A stretch of DNA of 64,000 nucleotides, from NCBI RefSeq assembly GCF_022836435.1, contig NZ_BQXC01000001.1, forward strand, positions 1,686,121 to 1,750,120, in the 5' to 3' direction. Of this stretch, positions 1-9,677 are shown one piece after another. The DNA is from Nitrosomonas sp. PY1. Lineage in GTDB: Bacteria > Pseudomonadota > Gammaproteobacteria > Burkholderiales > Nitrosomonadaceae. Every line of letters starts with the position of its first letter. Position 1 is the first letter of the stretch. The notes beneath the pieces were generated by a model. That model was not told where the DNA came from, ran no database searches, and worked only from the letters and a program-made list of their open reading frames with translations. The position numbers were made by a program, and so were the translations under genes.

Positions 1-1782
1 ATTATGAATGGCATGCTTGGCGCCAATCGGAGTGATGGAGGCAGTGGATTTGATTGGGCATCCAGTGATGGTAAGAATACTGCAGCCAATATCGATCTAG
101 CATTGGCTATACTACCGGGCCCTTTTGTTCCGACCACAGATCGTTTCAACTTTGTTGAAGCTGCATCTGGGTGGAATTTTAATGACACGATACTGGGTGA
201 TGATTTAACGGCTACAGAATTAACATTGATCGATCCGATATCAGGGCAAAACAATGCATTGGATAACGCAAATAACCCAACTGGTGGCGGACATAGCGCT
301 GCGGACAGAATTGCTCAGATTAATGGATTAAGCACGATCTTGGGAGGAGCAACTGTTTTTAATTCTGGTAATATTTTATTGGGCGGTGGCGGTAGCGATC
401 TGATTCAAGGTCGCGCTGGTGACGATATCATCGATGGTGATGCTTGGTTAAATGTCAGGATCAGCGTTCGTGATAAGCTCAATCCGAATACTGAAATTGC
501 GTCTTTTGAAAATATGACGACCACATTGAAAAGCGCAATGCAGAAAGGGACATATAGCCCCGATCAACTCAAGATTGTGCGTGAGATTAAATACACTGCC
601 GCACCTACGGACATAGATACCGCTGTTTATCAGGATCTTTTCTCCAGTTACATTCTGACGTTTAGTAATAGCTCTCCAGGTACAATTTTTATCGATCACA
701 CCATTATACCCAACGGTGGCGGTGGCGCTCGAGATGACGGAAGCGATACATTACGTAACATTGAACGAATACAGTTCCTTGATAAAACAGCCTATATTGG
801 TACATTTGCCGATGATAATCTGGTTGGAACCGCTAATGATGATGTGCTCTATGGCTTAGCAGGTAACGATACACTCAATGGCCTAGGAGGGCTAGATATA
901 CTGATCGGTGGTAATGGCAATGACAAATATATCATTGATACTGCAACCGATACGATTACGGAAACTACTGGCGGCGGTATAGACGACACCGTAGAAAGCT
1001 CTGTCACGTATACCTTGGGACTAAATCTTGAAAATCTAACTTTGACTGGCAATGGCGCTATCAACGGCACAGGAAACGCTACTAATAATATTCTTATCGG
1101 TAACAACAATAATAATACTTTGAGTGGCTTGGCCGGGAATGATACTTTAGAAGGTGGTGGCGGTATTGATATTTTAATAGGAGGTGCAGGTAATGATATC
1201 TATGTGGTGGATACCAATACTGACACGATTACTGAGGCTCTCAACTCAGGTGTTGATACCGTACAAAGCTCAGCGACATTAACTTTGACTAGTAATATTG
1301 AACGATTAGCGTTAACAGGTACAAATGCAATTAACGGCACGGGCAATGGGCTAAGCAATTTGATCACTGGAAATTCTGCTAATAATACATTGGACGGTTC
1401 AACTGGCAACGATACGTTAATCGGTGGCGAAGGAAATGACATACTGGTCGGTGGGGGTGGCGTCGATTCACTGACAGGTGGAAACGGTAACGATAGTTTT
1501 AGGTATTCTATTGTCAGTGAATCATTACCAAGCGGAAAAGATACTATTGCAGATTTTCAAAGTGGTTCTGATGTCATTGATCTTTTTACCATTGATGCAA
1601 ACTCAGGAATTGCAGGCAATCAAGCGTTTGTGTTTATTGGAAGTGCCGCTTTTACAGCAGCCGCTCAAATACGTTATTCGAATGGTCTGTTAGAAGCAAA
1701 CGTTAATGGAGTACTTACCGCTGATTTCCAAGTTCAATTGACGGGAACACCTGCATTAGTAGCAAGTGATATTGTTTTGTAA
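1..1782 (+). CDS. RTX calcium-binding protein, C-terminal part (probably haem-peroxidase type), 5' partial
   Basis: The frame is open to the first base of the window, so the real start lies upstream. The visible 593 residues hold several blocks of glycine/aspartate nonapeptides of the GGxGxDxx type, at about residues 122-143, 265-310, 372-405 and 455-495. These form Ca2+-loaded parallel beta-rolls in proteins exported by type I secretion. The last 100 residues resemble the serralysin C-terminal (Peptidase_M10_C) domain, which carries the secretion signal. The stretch with GFDWAS near residue 17 and the block DAWLNVRISVRD near 145 resemble the spacer that follows an animal-type haem peroxidase domain in bacterial peroxidase-RTX fusions. 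The catalytic domain itself is outside the window, so that part is inference. A stem-loop follows the stop codon. Confidence 0.8.
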   Translation: MMNGMLGANRSDGGSGFDWASSDGKNTAANIDLALAILPGPFVPTTDRFNFVEAASGWNFNDTILGDDLTATELTLIDPISGQNNALDNANNPTGGGHSAADRIAQINGLSTILGGATVFNSGNILLGGGGSDLIQGRAGDDIIDGDAWLNVRISVRDKLNPNTEIASFENMTTTLKSAMQKGTYSPDQLKIVREIKYTAAPTDIDTAVYQDLFSSYILTFSNSSPGTIFIDHTIIPNGGGGARDDGSDTLRNIERIQFLDKTAYIGTFADDNLVGTANDDVLYGLAGNDTLNGLGGLDILIGGNGNDKYIIDTATDTITETTGGGIDDTVESSVTYTLGLNLENLTLTGNGAINGTGNATNNILIGNNNNNTLSGLAGNDTLEGGGGIDILIGGAGNDIYVVDTNTDTITEALNSGVDTVQSSATLTLTSNIERLALTGTNAINGTGNGLSNLITGNSANNTLDGSTGNDTLIGGEGNDILVGGGGVDSLTGGNGNDSFRYSIVSESLPSGKDTIADFQSGSDVIDLFTIDANSGIAGNQAFVFIGSAAFTAAAQIRYSNGLLEANVNGVLTADFQVQLTGTPALVASDIVL

Positions 1783-1800
1783 TTTTATTAGAACATGAAA

Positions 1801-1847
1801 ATGCATAATTCCGCTTTTAAGTGAAAATAAAAGTCGGAATTATGCAT
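1801..1847. terminator. Bidirectional hairpin terminator between convergent genes
   Basis: Perfect 13-bp inverted repeat (1801-1813 with 1835-1847), extended by CTTTT/AAAAG pairing across one bulge. It lies between the RTX gene and the convergent response regulator gene, so it probably terminates both. Confidence 0.7.
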
Positions 1848-1870
1848 TTGTAATACCATGAAGAGAATCG

Positions 1871-2518
1871 CTATTTTTGAATAATATTGTAGTTAATAGC
1901 CATACGAATAAGTTGCGTAGTATTTTGCAAATCCAACTTCCGCATTAAATTGAGTTGATGAACACTGACTGTTTTAGGACTAATTGAGATTTTTTTAGCG
2001 ATAGCAGTATTAGAGTATCCCTCGGCGACCAACTTAAATATTTGAAACTCTCTGTTGGTAAGAACATCTAGTAGTGTTTCATGGTTTTCTGTACGTGTTG
2101 CATGCATAGCAAGTGTTGTGGCTAAATCTGATTCAATGTAGGTTTTTCCTAAGCTGACTTGTTGCACTGCGTGTATCATTTCTCCAATACCGCTTTGCTT
2201 GCTGATAAAACCTGTAGCCCCTGCTTTTATCGCACGATAGACCATGGTTACGTCGTTTAGCATGCTAAAAATTAAAACCCTTGCCATAGCATCGTAACTC
2301 AAGATACGTCGCATCGTTTCAAAACCACAAATTCCGAGCATATTTAAATCAAGAATAGTAACGTCAGGTGTAAACTGTTGCCACATCTGGTAACCACTTT
2401 CGCCATTATCGGCTTCACCAATGACAAGCATGCCAGGATTGCTTTCCAACAATCTACGATAGCCGGTTCGAACTACAGGATGATCGTCAATCAATAGAAT
2501 GGTGATTTTCTTGTTCAT
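1871..2518 (-). CDS. NarL/FixJ-family response regulator
   Basis: A 215-residue two-domain regulator. Residues 5-120 form a CheY-like receiver, with the acidic pair D11-D12, the phospho-acceptor Asp57 in TILDLNM, and the conserved Lys in FISKQS. Residues 150-212 form a LuxR-type helix-turn-helix (LTNREFQIFKLVAEGYSN, then AIAKKISISPKTVSVH). The gene lies 11 nt downstream of a NarX-like histidine kinase on the same strand, so the two probably form one operon and one phosphorelay. On phosphorylation the protein should dimerise and bind target promoters. Targets cannot be read from the window; the adjacent secreted RTX protein and glycogen genes are only neighbours. Confidence 0.93.
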   Translation of the reverse strand: MNKKITILLIDDHPVVRTGYRRLLESNPGMLVIGEADNGESGYQMWQQFTPDVTILDLNMLGICGFETMRRILSYDAMARVLIFSMLNDVTMVYRAIKAGATGFISKQSGIGEMIHAVQQVSLGKTYIESDLATTLAMHATRTENHETLLDVLTNREFQIFKLVAEGYSNTAIAKKISISPKTVSVHQLNLMRKLDLQNTTQLIRMAINYNIIQK

Positions 2519-2529
2519 GGTAGGTAGCG

Positions 2530-3678
2530 TTAGTTTTTTGCGAAGAAAGGTAATCGAATCGTAATTTCTGTACCGAGATCTTTAGCGCTTTTGATCACCA
2601 TTCTGCCATCCAATGTAATGACGCGCTCACGCATGCCAACAAGCCCAAGTCCTGTCGAGTTTGCTTGGAAGTTAAAACCTTTGCCGTTGTCTTTTATCTT
2701 CAGCAGCAGGAACTCAGCTATTGGATTGTCCATAATAGTTTCACGGCTTAAGAATACGTCAATCTGTGATGCGTCTGCGTGCTTATAGGCATTGTTTAAT
2801 CCTTCTTGTATAAGGCGAAATATATTAATATTTAGCCTCTCCCCAAGTACTGATAAATTACCATTGAGTTCAAACCTGAGAATGGTGCCGGCGTTATGTG
2901 ATATCCACTGTTTTTTAAGCTCATATAGCGCATCAGGCAGCCCAAGCGTATCCAGCAATATCGGTCGTAATCGATGTAGCATGTTACGGATGACTTGATG
3001 CATTTTTTCAGTGCATTCTTTAATCGCTTGGGCACTGGTAAAAATGATCGATTTTTTATCGGTATGATTGAGAATAACTTCATTTTCGACGCGAATAGCG
3101 GTAAGCCATTGGCCTAGAGCATCATGCAGTTCACGAGCCAGTAAACGACGCTCTTTTTCTTGAATACGAAACAATTCCTTCATTAATTGCCGATTCTCAA
3201 TCAACAAATCATGATTAAGATTAATCATTTTTTTCAATTGACTAATATCGGACATCATCATGCGGCACATATTTTTGCTACTAATTACGGTACTTTCTAG
3301 TCGCACATAGCTTAAGACATCATCAATATTGCCTATTTTTAGATCGATAGAAGTTTTTCTTGATGAAGAAAAAGTTTTTTGTAAATAGGCCACAAAAGCT
3401 TGTTTATCAATATTTGCAAAATAGTCCGAAAAAATCTTACCAATAAGAGTGTGGCGCTCTGCTTTAAGGAGAGATGCTCCGGTTAAATTAATTGAAAATA
3501 TTCTTCCATTATTATCGAGTGTTAAATACCCAACGGGTGCATGGTCATAAAGATCAACATAGCGATTACGAGACTTTTCCAATTCTTGCTGTTTAAGCTG
3601 AAGTTGATTGGAAAGTAATTGCATTTGATTATGCAATTCAAAGTCAACCAGTCTGCGATATTGGCTTCGCTGATTCAT
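2530..3678 (-). CDS. PAS-domain sensor histidine kinase, HisKA_3 (NarX/DegS) type
   Basis: A 382-residue cytoplasmic kinase without membrane segments. A short N-terminal coiled coil (about 10-40) leads into a PAS domain (about 42-150, DLYDHAPVGYLTLDN). A coiled linker follows, then the dimerisation/phospho-acceptor box around ARELHDALGQW (His near residue 185), and a HATPase_c domain with EGLNNAYKHA (N box), DNGKGF and GLGLVGMRER (G boxes). It should autophosphorylate on His and pass the phosphate to the regulator encoded next. With no transmembrane region, the signal is probably intracellular (redox, gas or small ligand at the PAS pocket), but no ligand-binding residue can be assigned. Confidence 0.92.
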   Translation of the reverse strand: MNQRSQYRRLVDFELHNQMQLLSNQLQLKQQELEKSRNRYVDLYDHAPVGYLTLDNNGRIFSINLTGASLLKAERHTLIGKIFSDYFANIDKQAFVAYLQKTFSSSRKTSIDLKIGNIDDVLSYVRLESTVISSKNMCRMMMSDISQLKKMINLNHDLLIENRQLMKELFRIQEKERRLLARELHDALGQWLTAIRVENEVILNHTDKKSIIFTSAQAIKECTEKMHQVIRNMLHRLRPILLDTLGLPDALYELKKQWISHNAGTILRFELNGNLSVLGERLNINIFRLIQEGLNNAYKHADASQIDVFLSRETIMDNPIAEFLLLKIKDNGKGFNFQANSTGLGLVGMRERVITLDGRMVIKSAKDLGTEITIRLPFFAKN

Positions 3679-4179
3679 GTTAGTTTGAGAATGATCAAAA
3701 CAATATTTAAATTTGTATGAGAATCATCAAATATTAAACTCAACAAGTCAATAATAACTCTTTTATGGTTATTTTTTTTCGATGATATTGAATTATATCG
3801 ACTCTATGTGTGTTTAATTGAGTATTTATGATCCAATCAGAAATCTCAACTGACTATTTGAGTAAGCATTTGCTTATTAGATTGGAGTTGAAGCAAGGTT
3901 TTCCATTCATTGTTGGATAATGGGCAACGCGCTTACCAAGAGTTACGTGCACAAATGGGGTATTTCAAAAGAATCAGCCTCTGTACTAATGACAGACCAG
4001 CTGATCCTTCGAACTGGTTATGTATACACACGAAACCAGATACCCAAAAAACCACACTTACAATGAAGCCGAGATGAATTGCTGAATCGAATTACGAGCC
4101 ATGGCTACTGATAGCATGTAGCACACGGGTTCATGATCCTACCTTTGAAGAATTATCAACGATCTAGTAATCCGGTTTG
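3679..4179. other. Intergenic region, about 500 bp, with a short unassigned open frame
   Basis: AT-rich leader of the kinase gene at the left and trailer of the phosphorylase gene at the right. A plus-strand frame at 3892-4077 lacks ATG but has a protein-like composition (LLDNGQRAYQELRAQMG, then SNWLCIHTKPD). It could be a gene relic, but I do not recognise the family. No clear terminator or RNA was seen. Confidence 0.4.
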
Positions 4180-6735
4180 CTACAGCCACTTCATCAATCC
4201 CATCTCCATGGGATGCGTCAACAAGGGGTGATGCGGATAAATACGGATAAAATATTCTTGCCGTCCGCATAGCTCAGGTGTCAGCTTTAATGCAAACAAA
4301 TGCTCTTCACCTTCTCGTTTGTTGGTAAAAACAAAAGGGAGACGCGTAAAATTGTGTAGTCGCATCGTTTTGAACTGCCGGTTGATTAGTAGCTCAACCA
4401 CAACATCCTGAGGTTCCAATTGATTCAATCGCACAGCTACTTGTAACGCCATAGCTTCACCGAAACTTACGCGCTCGAGCGGCGTGTCTATACGGCGTAT
4501 TGTAATACCATGCCAAGCATTTCGTATTTTAGTTTTCCAAGCGGCTATAGTTTTCGCATCAGCAAAATCGTTTTGTGTATAGCGCCTACTTTTGTCACTC
4601 GCGGGCAGATAAAATTTGTGCACATATTCGTTGACCATGCGAATACCGTTGAAACGTGGCATGATTGATTTCATGGAATGCTTGGCCATTTTGACCCACT
4701 CTGTCGAATAACCATTTTTTCCATGACTGTAATACAACGGTACTACTTGATCTTGCAATATTTCATACAAAGCGCGGCTTTCTTCTTTGTCGCGTTGCAC
4801 AGGATCCATATTTTCAAAACCAGGCTTGATCGCCCAGCCATTTTTGCCATTGTAGCCTTCACCCCACCAACCATCAAGTATGCTCAAATTAATGACACCG
4901 TTGATTCCTGCTTTCATGCCAGAAGTTCCACTGGCTTCCAACGGATAAATGGGGTTATTCAACCAGACATCGACTCCAGCCACCATGCGCCGCGCCAAAC
5001 CCAAATCATAGCCTTCAATCAATATCAATCGCCCTTCAAATTCAGGAAGGTGTGCAATTTGACTGATGCGGCGAATCAAATCCTGACCTGGCACATCAGC
5101 AGGATGAGCTTTACCGGCAAAAAGCAGCAATACCGGACGACCTTGATCCAATACAATCTTACGTAACCAATCAAGATTATCAAATAACAAAGCAGCACGT
5201 TTATACGTTGCAAAGCGTCGGGCAAAGCCAATCGTCAAAATATTAGGATTAACCGGATCGACGATTTTCAATAATCGATCTAGATGTGCTTCAGAACCAC
5301 GATTTCTGGTATTTTGTTCGGTCACTTGTGCACGAATCCGATAAAACATTACTGACTTCAATGTTTGACGAACACTCCAGAACAAATGATCTGGTATTGC
5401 ATCAATACCTGACCAATACTCGGTTTCGCACATTTTGGTACGCCATTCATGGCCAAGATAGCGATCAAATAAATCAGACCATTCTTGCGCCAAAAAGGTA
5501 GGAACATGCACACCATTGGTAATATAATCCATCGGACTTTCTTCTGGTTCGATCTCAGGCCATAATTCCCGACAAATACTGGCAGAAACTCCACCGTGGA
5601 TCTTACTGACACCATTATGCGTGCGTGAACCATGTATCGCCAGCGCCGTCATATTAAAATCCGAGCTACCGGGAATATGTCCCAGCGACATGAATTGTTC
5701 TTGGGAAATATTAAAACGTTGATAATATTGCGCGAAATATGTTTGTATCATTTCGATCGAAAAATGATCATGTCCGGCCGGTACTGCAGTATGTGTGGTA
5801 AATACTGTATTAACCGCGACACTCTCTAACGCAGTAGCGAAATCCAATCCTTGTTGTACTAAATTATTGATACGTTCTAATATCATGAAGGCTGCATGTC
5901 CTTCATTAATATGCCACACTGTCGGTTGGATACCCAATGCTTGCAGTGCGCGCACACCACCCATGCCTAAAATGATCTCTTGCTCGATACGCATGGTTTT
6001 GTCGCCACCATACAAATTTTCTGTAATGTTACGATCTTCAGGTGAATTCTCTGGTAAGTCGGTATCAAGCAGATACAAAATAACATTACCAACTTTGACT
6101 TGCCATATTTTGGCAATCACATTGCGTTGCGGAAGCTCAACGGTAATCTGCACGCTTGTTCCATCCTCACGCAACACGGGTGTAATGGGCAGATCCTCAA
6201 AATCTGAGGTTGTGTGTGTAACTTGCTGATTACCCTGGCTATCAATGATTTGAGAAAAATAACCTTGACGATACAGCAAACCGACTGCAACAAACGGCAA
6301 GTGCATATCACTGGCCGATTTACAATGATCCCCCGCTAAAATTCCCAAACCACCGGAGTAGATTGGTAAACTTTCATGAAACCCAAACTCAAAGCAAAAA
6401 TAAGCAATTTGATCGTGTTTGCTGAGTTCCTTTGCTTCCTTCTTAAGCGACGATTTATCATGGTACGAATCATAAATCGATAGAATACTTTTGTAGGACG
6501 CCATAAAAACACGGTCTTCAGTGACTTTTAGCAAGGCTGATTCATCAACGCGCTTAAGAAATGCCTTCGGATTATGTCCTACCACTTCCCACAAATAAGG
6601 GTCGATGCGTGCAAATAATGTGCGAGTATCACGATCCCAGCTATACCAAAGGTTATTAGCCAATTCTTCCAGGCGCCCTAATAGCTTAGGAATCTTCGGA
6701 TTAATAGTAATGATAAAGGCCGTCCTAGAACTCAT
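4180..6735 (-). CDS. glgP: Alpha-glucan (glycogen/maltodextrin) phosphorylase
   Basis: GT35 phosphorylase that releases glucose-1-phosphate from the non-reducing ends of alpha-1,4-glucans using phosphate and PLP. About 851 residues, of the bacterial alpha-glucan phosphorylase subgroup with an N-terminal DUF3417-like segment (ELANNLWYSWDRDTR). The PLP-lysine region reads EASGTSGMKAGINGVINLS, and the glucan/phosphate site includes GHAAFMILERI and the TTHTAVPAGHD block. A longer frame begins with ATG at 6750, but that ATG lies inside the Shine-Dalgarno sequence GAGGAG. The ATG at 6735, 8 nt after it, is the better start. The glucokinase gene lies 82 nt upstream on the same strand, so the pair probably forms a glycogen-use operon. 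Confidence 0.95.
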   Translation of the reverse strand: MSSRTAFIITINPKIPKLLGRLEELANNLWYSWDRDTRTLFARIDPYLWEVVGHNPKAFLKRVDESALLKVTEDRVFMASYKSILSIYDSYHDKSSLKKEAKELSKHDQIAYFCFEFGFHESLPIYSGGLGILAGDHCKSASDMHLPFVAVGLLYRQGYFSQIIDSQGNQQVTHTTSDFEDLPITPVLREDGTSVQITVELPQRNVIAKIWQVKVGNVILYLLDTDLPENSPEDRNITENLYGGDKTMRIEQEIILGMGGVRALQALGIQPTVWHINEGHAAFMILERINNLVQQGLDFATALESVAVNTVFTTHTAVPAGHDHFSIEMIQTYFAQYYQRFNISQEQFMSLGHIPGSSDFNMTALAIHGSRTHNGVSKIHGGVSASICRELWPEIEPEESPMDYITNGVHVPTFLAQEWSDLFDRYLGHEWRTKMCETEYWSGIDAIPDHLFWSVRQTLKSVMFYRIRAQVTEQNTRNRGSEAHLDRLLKIVDPVNPNILTIGFARRFATYKRAALLFDNLDWLRKIVLDQGRPVLLLFAGKAHPADVPGQDLIRRISQIAHLPEFEGRLILIEGYDLGLARRMVAGVDVWLNNPIYPLEASGTSGMKAGINGVINLSILDGWWGEGYNGKNGWAIKPGFENMDPVQRDKEESRALYEILQDQVVPLYYSHGKNGYSTEWVKMAKHSMKSIMPRFNGIRMVNEYVHKFYLPASDKSRRYTQNDFADAKTIAAWKTKIRNAWHGITIRRIDTPLERVSFGEAMALQVAVRLNQLEPQDVVVELLINRQFKTMRLHNFTRLPFVFTNKREGEEHLFALKLTPELCGRQEYFIRIYPHHPLLTHPMEMGLMKWL

Positions 6736-6817
6736 CGCAATACTCCTCATTTAAAATTAGGCGCAATCTTAACAGGTTAAAAAAGAAAAAATGCTGATTT
6801 AATAATACTTTTAATGT

Positions 6818-7831
6818 TTATTTATTTGAATTCAGCAAATCACATGCCGCTAGTCGAGCACCTAGCAAACCAATTTCAGGATTGATTACCACATGCACCG
6901 GAATTTCACGCATTAATTGGGAAAATCGACCCTTATCACAAAAAGCCCGTAGAAACCCCCCGCCCTTCATGATTTCAAGAATTTTCGGGGCAATACCGCC
7001 CGCAATATAAACACCGCCACGACACAACCCCACAAGCGCGAGATTACCTGCGTAGGCACCATAAATGGTAACAAATAATTCCAATGCCTGTATCGCAACA
7101 CGATGACGTTGTTTCAAAGCAAGTCTCGTAATCACGGCACCACTGTCCTCTGGTAAATCGCGTACGATCGGATCATCTGCTTTTTGATGGTCTTGTAGAA
7201 ACTTAAAAATATCCGTTAACCCTGGGCCAGACAACAAACGTTCCACGGATACATGACCGAATTTTTTCTGCAACGCTTTCCATAAATCTATTTGTAAATC
7301 ATCGGTCGCAGCAAAATCGATATGTCCGGCTTCAGATGAAAAAGGATGGCGGCGACCGTCAACCCAAGCCGACCATGATACGCCCATACCGGTGCCTGCT
7401 CCTAAAATCACACGCATTCCTAGCGGATGCGCTAGCCCTATTTGCAAAACCTCTAAATCATGACTCGATAACGCATCAATCCCAAGAGCCGCCGCCTCAA
7501 AATCATTTAGTATCATCACTTGTGGAAGCGAGCATTGCGCAGCGATTTCTGAGCTATCGATAACCCAGTTCAGATTAGTCAACTTCGCTTTCTGGTGATC
7601 GATAACGGGACCCGCCACAGCAAAACACGCGGCTGAAATTGTTGGATTGATTTCTGCATGCTGCAAAAAATCTTTGACCATATCAACAAATGAAATGTAT
7701 TCCTGACTCGAATATTTACGGGTCAATACCACATCAACCCCTGCATCATCTATTTTAGCCAACTGCAATAGTGTTTTGGTGCCACCAATATCGCCATAAA
7801 AAATATGAGTTTTCAATTCAGCAGCCATCAC
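6818..7831 (-). CDS. glk: Glucokinase (bacterial Glk family)
   Basis: Phosphorylates glucose to glucose-6-phosphate with ATP. The 337-residue length is typical. The N-terminal phosphate-binding motif is GDIGGTKT (residues 13-20). The catalytic-base region is LNDFEAAALG, and the second ATP motif is GAGTGMGVSW. LVGLCRGGVYIAGGIAP is the adenosine-binding stretch near the C-terminus. The first two codons are both ATG and the start cannot be separated further. It is transcribed toward glgP. In this organism the glucose probably comes from glycogen or sucrose turnover, and the product feeds the zwf-gnd pair encoded elsewhere in the window. Confidence 0.93.
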   Translation of the reverse strand: MMAAELKTHIFYGDIGGTKTLLQLAKIDDAGVDVVLTRKYSSQEYISFVDMVKDFLQHAEINPTISAACFAVAGPVIDHQKAKLTNLNWVIDSSEIAAQCSLPQVMILNDFEAAALGIDALSSHDLEVLQIGLAHPLGMRVILGAGTGMGVSWSAWVDGRRHPFSSEAGHIDFAATDDLQIDLWKALQKKFGHVSVERLLSGPGLTDIFKFLQDHQKADDPIVRDLPEDSGAVITRLALKQRHRVAIQALELFVTIYGAYAGNLALVGLCRGGVYIAGGIAPKILEIMKGGGFLRAFCDKGRFSQLMREIPVHVVINPEIGLLGARLAACDLLNSNK

Positions 7832-8023
7832 TTTAAAATTTTAGAAGTAACCATATGCCAACGGATAACATTGATCCATACACATTAAGAATTATACCTT
7901 GAGTACAAAGCTCGTATGATTGTGATCGCCATTTGACATACTGGTATTCATTCAGTACATTCCATCAATAAATAAGTTTATTTTTAATGACTTGGCTATT
8001 AATTTTTTATAGGTAACCTATAT

Positions 8024-9574
8024 ATGCTCGATCCCTTAATCATCGCCAAAACAAATGACAATGAACTGGCCCTGCTACCAGCCATGTCGAACCGGCACGG
8101 CTGCATTACCGGTGCAACGGGTACTGGCAAAACAGTCACACTGCAAAAGCTAGCGGAAAGTTTCTCAAGTATTGGCGTGCCTGTATTTATGGCCGACGTC
8201 AAAGGTGATTTGAGTGGAATTTCTCGACCTGGAACACCCTCAGAAAAAATGAAAAAACGGTTAGATATGCTGCAAATCGATACGCCAATCTGGCAAGGCT
8301 ATCCAGTCACTTTATGGGATGTTTTGCAAGAAAACGGACACCCGGTTCGCGCGACCATTTCCGATATGGGACCGCTATTACTGTCGCAACTTTTGAGCCT
8401 TAATGAAACGCAAGAAGGTGTACTGGCGCTAGCTTTTAAAATAGCCGATGACAATGGGTTGTTACTACTGGACTTGAAAGACTTACGCGCATTATTACAA
8501 TTCATCGGTGACAACGCAGCAGAATTCAAAACACAATACGGCAATGTTTCATCTGCTTCGATCGGCGCAATTCAACGCGGCTTATTGCAGATTGAACAGC
8601 AAGGCGGTGACAAGTTTTTTGGCGAACCCATGCTGAACATTGAAGATTTGATGCAAACAATAGACGGGAAAGGTGTCATCAATATTTTAACCGCCGATAA
8701 ATTACTTAACTCGCCCAAGTTATATAGCACCTTCCTACTATGGATGCTATCGGAGCTATATGAGAATCTGCCCGAAACCGGTGATCGCGAACAACCCAAG
8801 CTCATTTTCTTTTTCGATGAAGCACATTTACTATTCAGCACGGCAACACCTGCATTGCTGGAAAAAATCGAGCAAGTAGTACGCCTGATCCGCTCCAAAA
8901 GCATTGGTATTTATTTCGTGACACAAAACCCATTGGATATTCCAGAGAAAATTCTTGGTCAATTGGGTAATCGCATTCAGCATGCATTGCGCGCATTTAC
9001 ACCACGCGATCAAAAAGCAGTCGCCACAATCGCAGAAACCATGCGCCCGAACCCTGGGTTCGATATCAAACAAGCCATCACAGAGCTATCAGTAGGCGAA
9101 GCATTGATTTCTTTTTTGGATACCAATGGCTCGCCCAGTATAACCCAACGTGCTTTTATTTTTCCTCCGACTAGTCAAATCGGTCCAATCACGCCCGATG
9201 AGCGCAAGCAATTGATCGAATCTTCCTTAGTTGCAGGTGCTTACGAGCAGGCTGTGGATCGCGAAAGCGCCTTTGAGATGTTGCAAGCTCGGATTGGCAG
9301 TACAAATCACCCAGAAAAATCGTCGGAAAAAAATTTCCCTAGCAATCAAGAATCAAACGGCAGTGTTGGACAACAAGTAGCTGAAGGTATTTTAGGAGGA
9401 CTTGGAAGTTTGGTATTCGGTTCAACAGGAAAACGAGGTGGACATCGCGATGGTATGATCAGCGCGTTTGCGAAGAGTGCTGCACGCTCGGTAGGAACAT
9501 CCGTCGCACGCGAAATTACTCGAGGATTACTTGGATCATTATTGGGTAGCACGAATACCAAAAGAAGACGTTAA
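8024..9574 (+). CDS. HerA-like ATPase/helicase, DUF853 (YjgR) family
   Basis: A 516-residue P-loop ATPase of the HerA/FtsK branch. The Walker A motif is GATGTGKT (residues 30-37), and a Walker B-like acidic pair sits in [12 protein letters not shown]. An arginine-rich sensor region surrounds [20 protein letters not shown]. The C-terminal 120 residues are glycine/serine-rich with short hydrophobic segments and a basic tail. The E. coli homologue YjgR is a putative ATP-binding protein whose biological role is not well established, so a role in DNA translocation or repair is family inference only. The gene is divergent from glk and appears monocistronic. Confidence 0.88.
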   Translation: MLDPLIIAKTNDNELALLPAMSNRHGCITGATGTGKTVTLQKLAESFSSIGVPVFMADVKGDLSGISRPGTPSEKMKKRLDMLQIDTPIWQGYPVTLWDVLQENGHPVRATISDMGPLLLSQLLSLNETQEGVLALAFKIADDNGLLLLDLKDLRALLQFIGDNAAEFKTQYGNVSSASIGAIQRGLLQIEQQGGDKFFGEPMLNIEDLMQTIDGKGVINILTADKLLNSPKLYSTFLLWMLSELYENLPETGDREQPKLIFFFDEAHLLFSTATPALLEKIEQVVRLIRSKSIGIYFVTQNPLDIPEKILGQLGNRIQHALRAFTPRDQKAVATIAETMRPNPGFDIKQAITELSVGEALISFLDTNGSPSITQRAFIFPPTSQIGPITPDERKQLIESSLVAGAYEQAVDRESAFEMLQARIGSTNHPEKSSEKNFPSNQESNGSVGQQVAEGILGGLGSLVFGSTGKRGGHRDGMISAFAKSAARSVGTSVAREITRGLLGSLLGSTNTKRRR

Positions 9575-9628
9575 TCGGACGCTCAGAGCAATCAATTGCG
9601 TTCTTCTTCATCCATGCAAGAACAAACA

Positions 9629-9661
9629 GAGCAGGAGGAAATATAATCATACCTCCTGCTC
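9629..9661. terminator. Hairpin terminator between convergent genes
   Basis: Perfect 10-bp GC-rich inverted repeat, GAGCAGGAGG (9629-9638) with CCTCCTGCTC (9652-9661), and a 13-nt loop. It lies between the HerA-like gene and the convergent LamG-protein gene. Confidence 0.7.
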
Positions 9662-9677
9662 TTGATTGAAATTGTTG

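Noticed and set aside
800..1500. Repeated glycine/aspartate units that at first look like a DNA repeat or CRISPR-like array
   Set aside because: They are protein-level RTX nonapeptide repeats with divergent DNA; spacing and codons vary.
4678..5166. A 162-codon plus-strand open frame opposite glgP
   Set aside because: Antisense to conserved glgP; no ribosome-binding site or domain.
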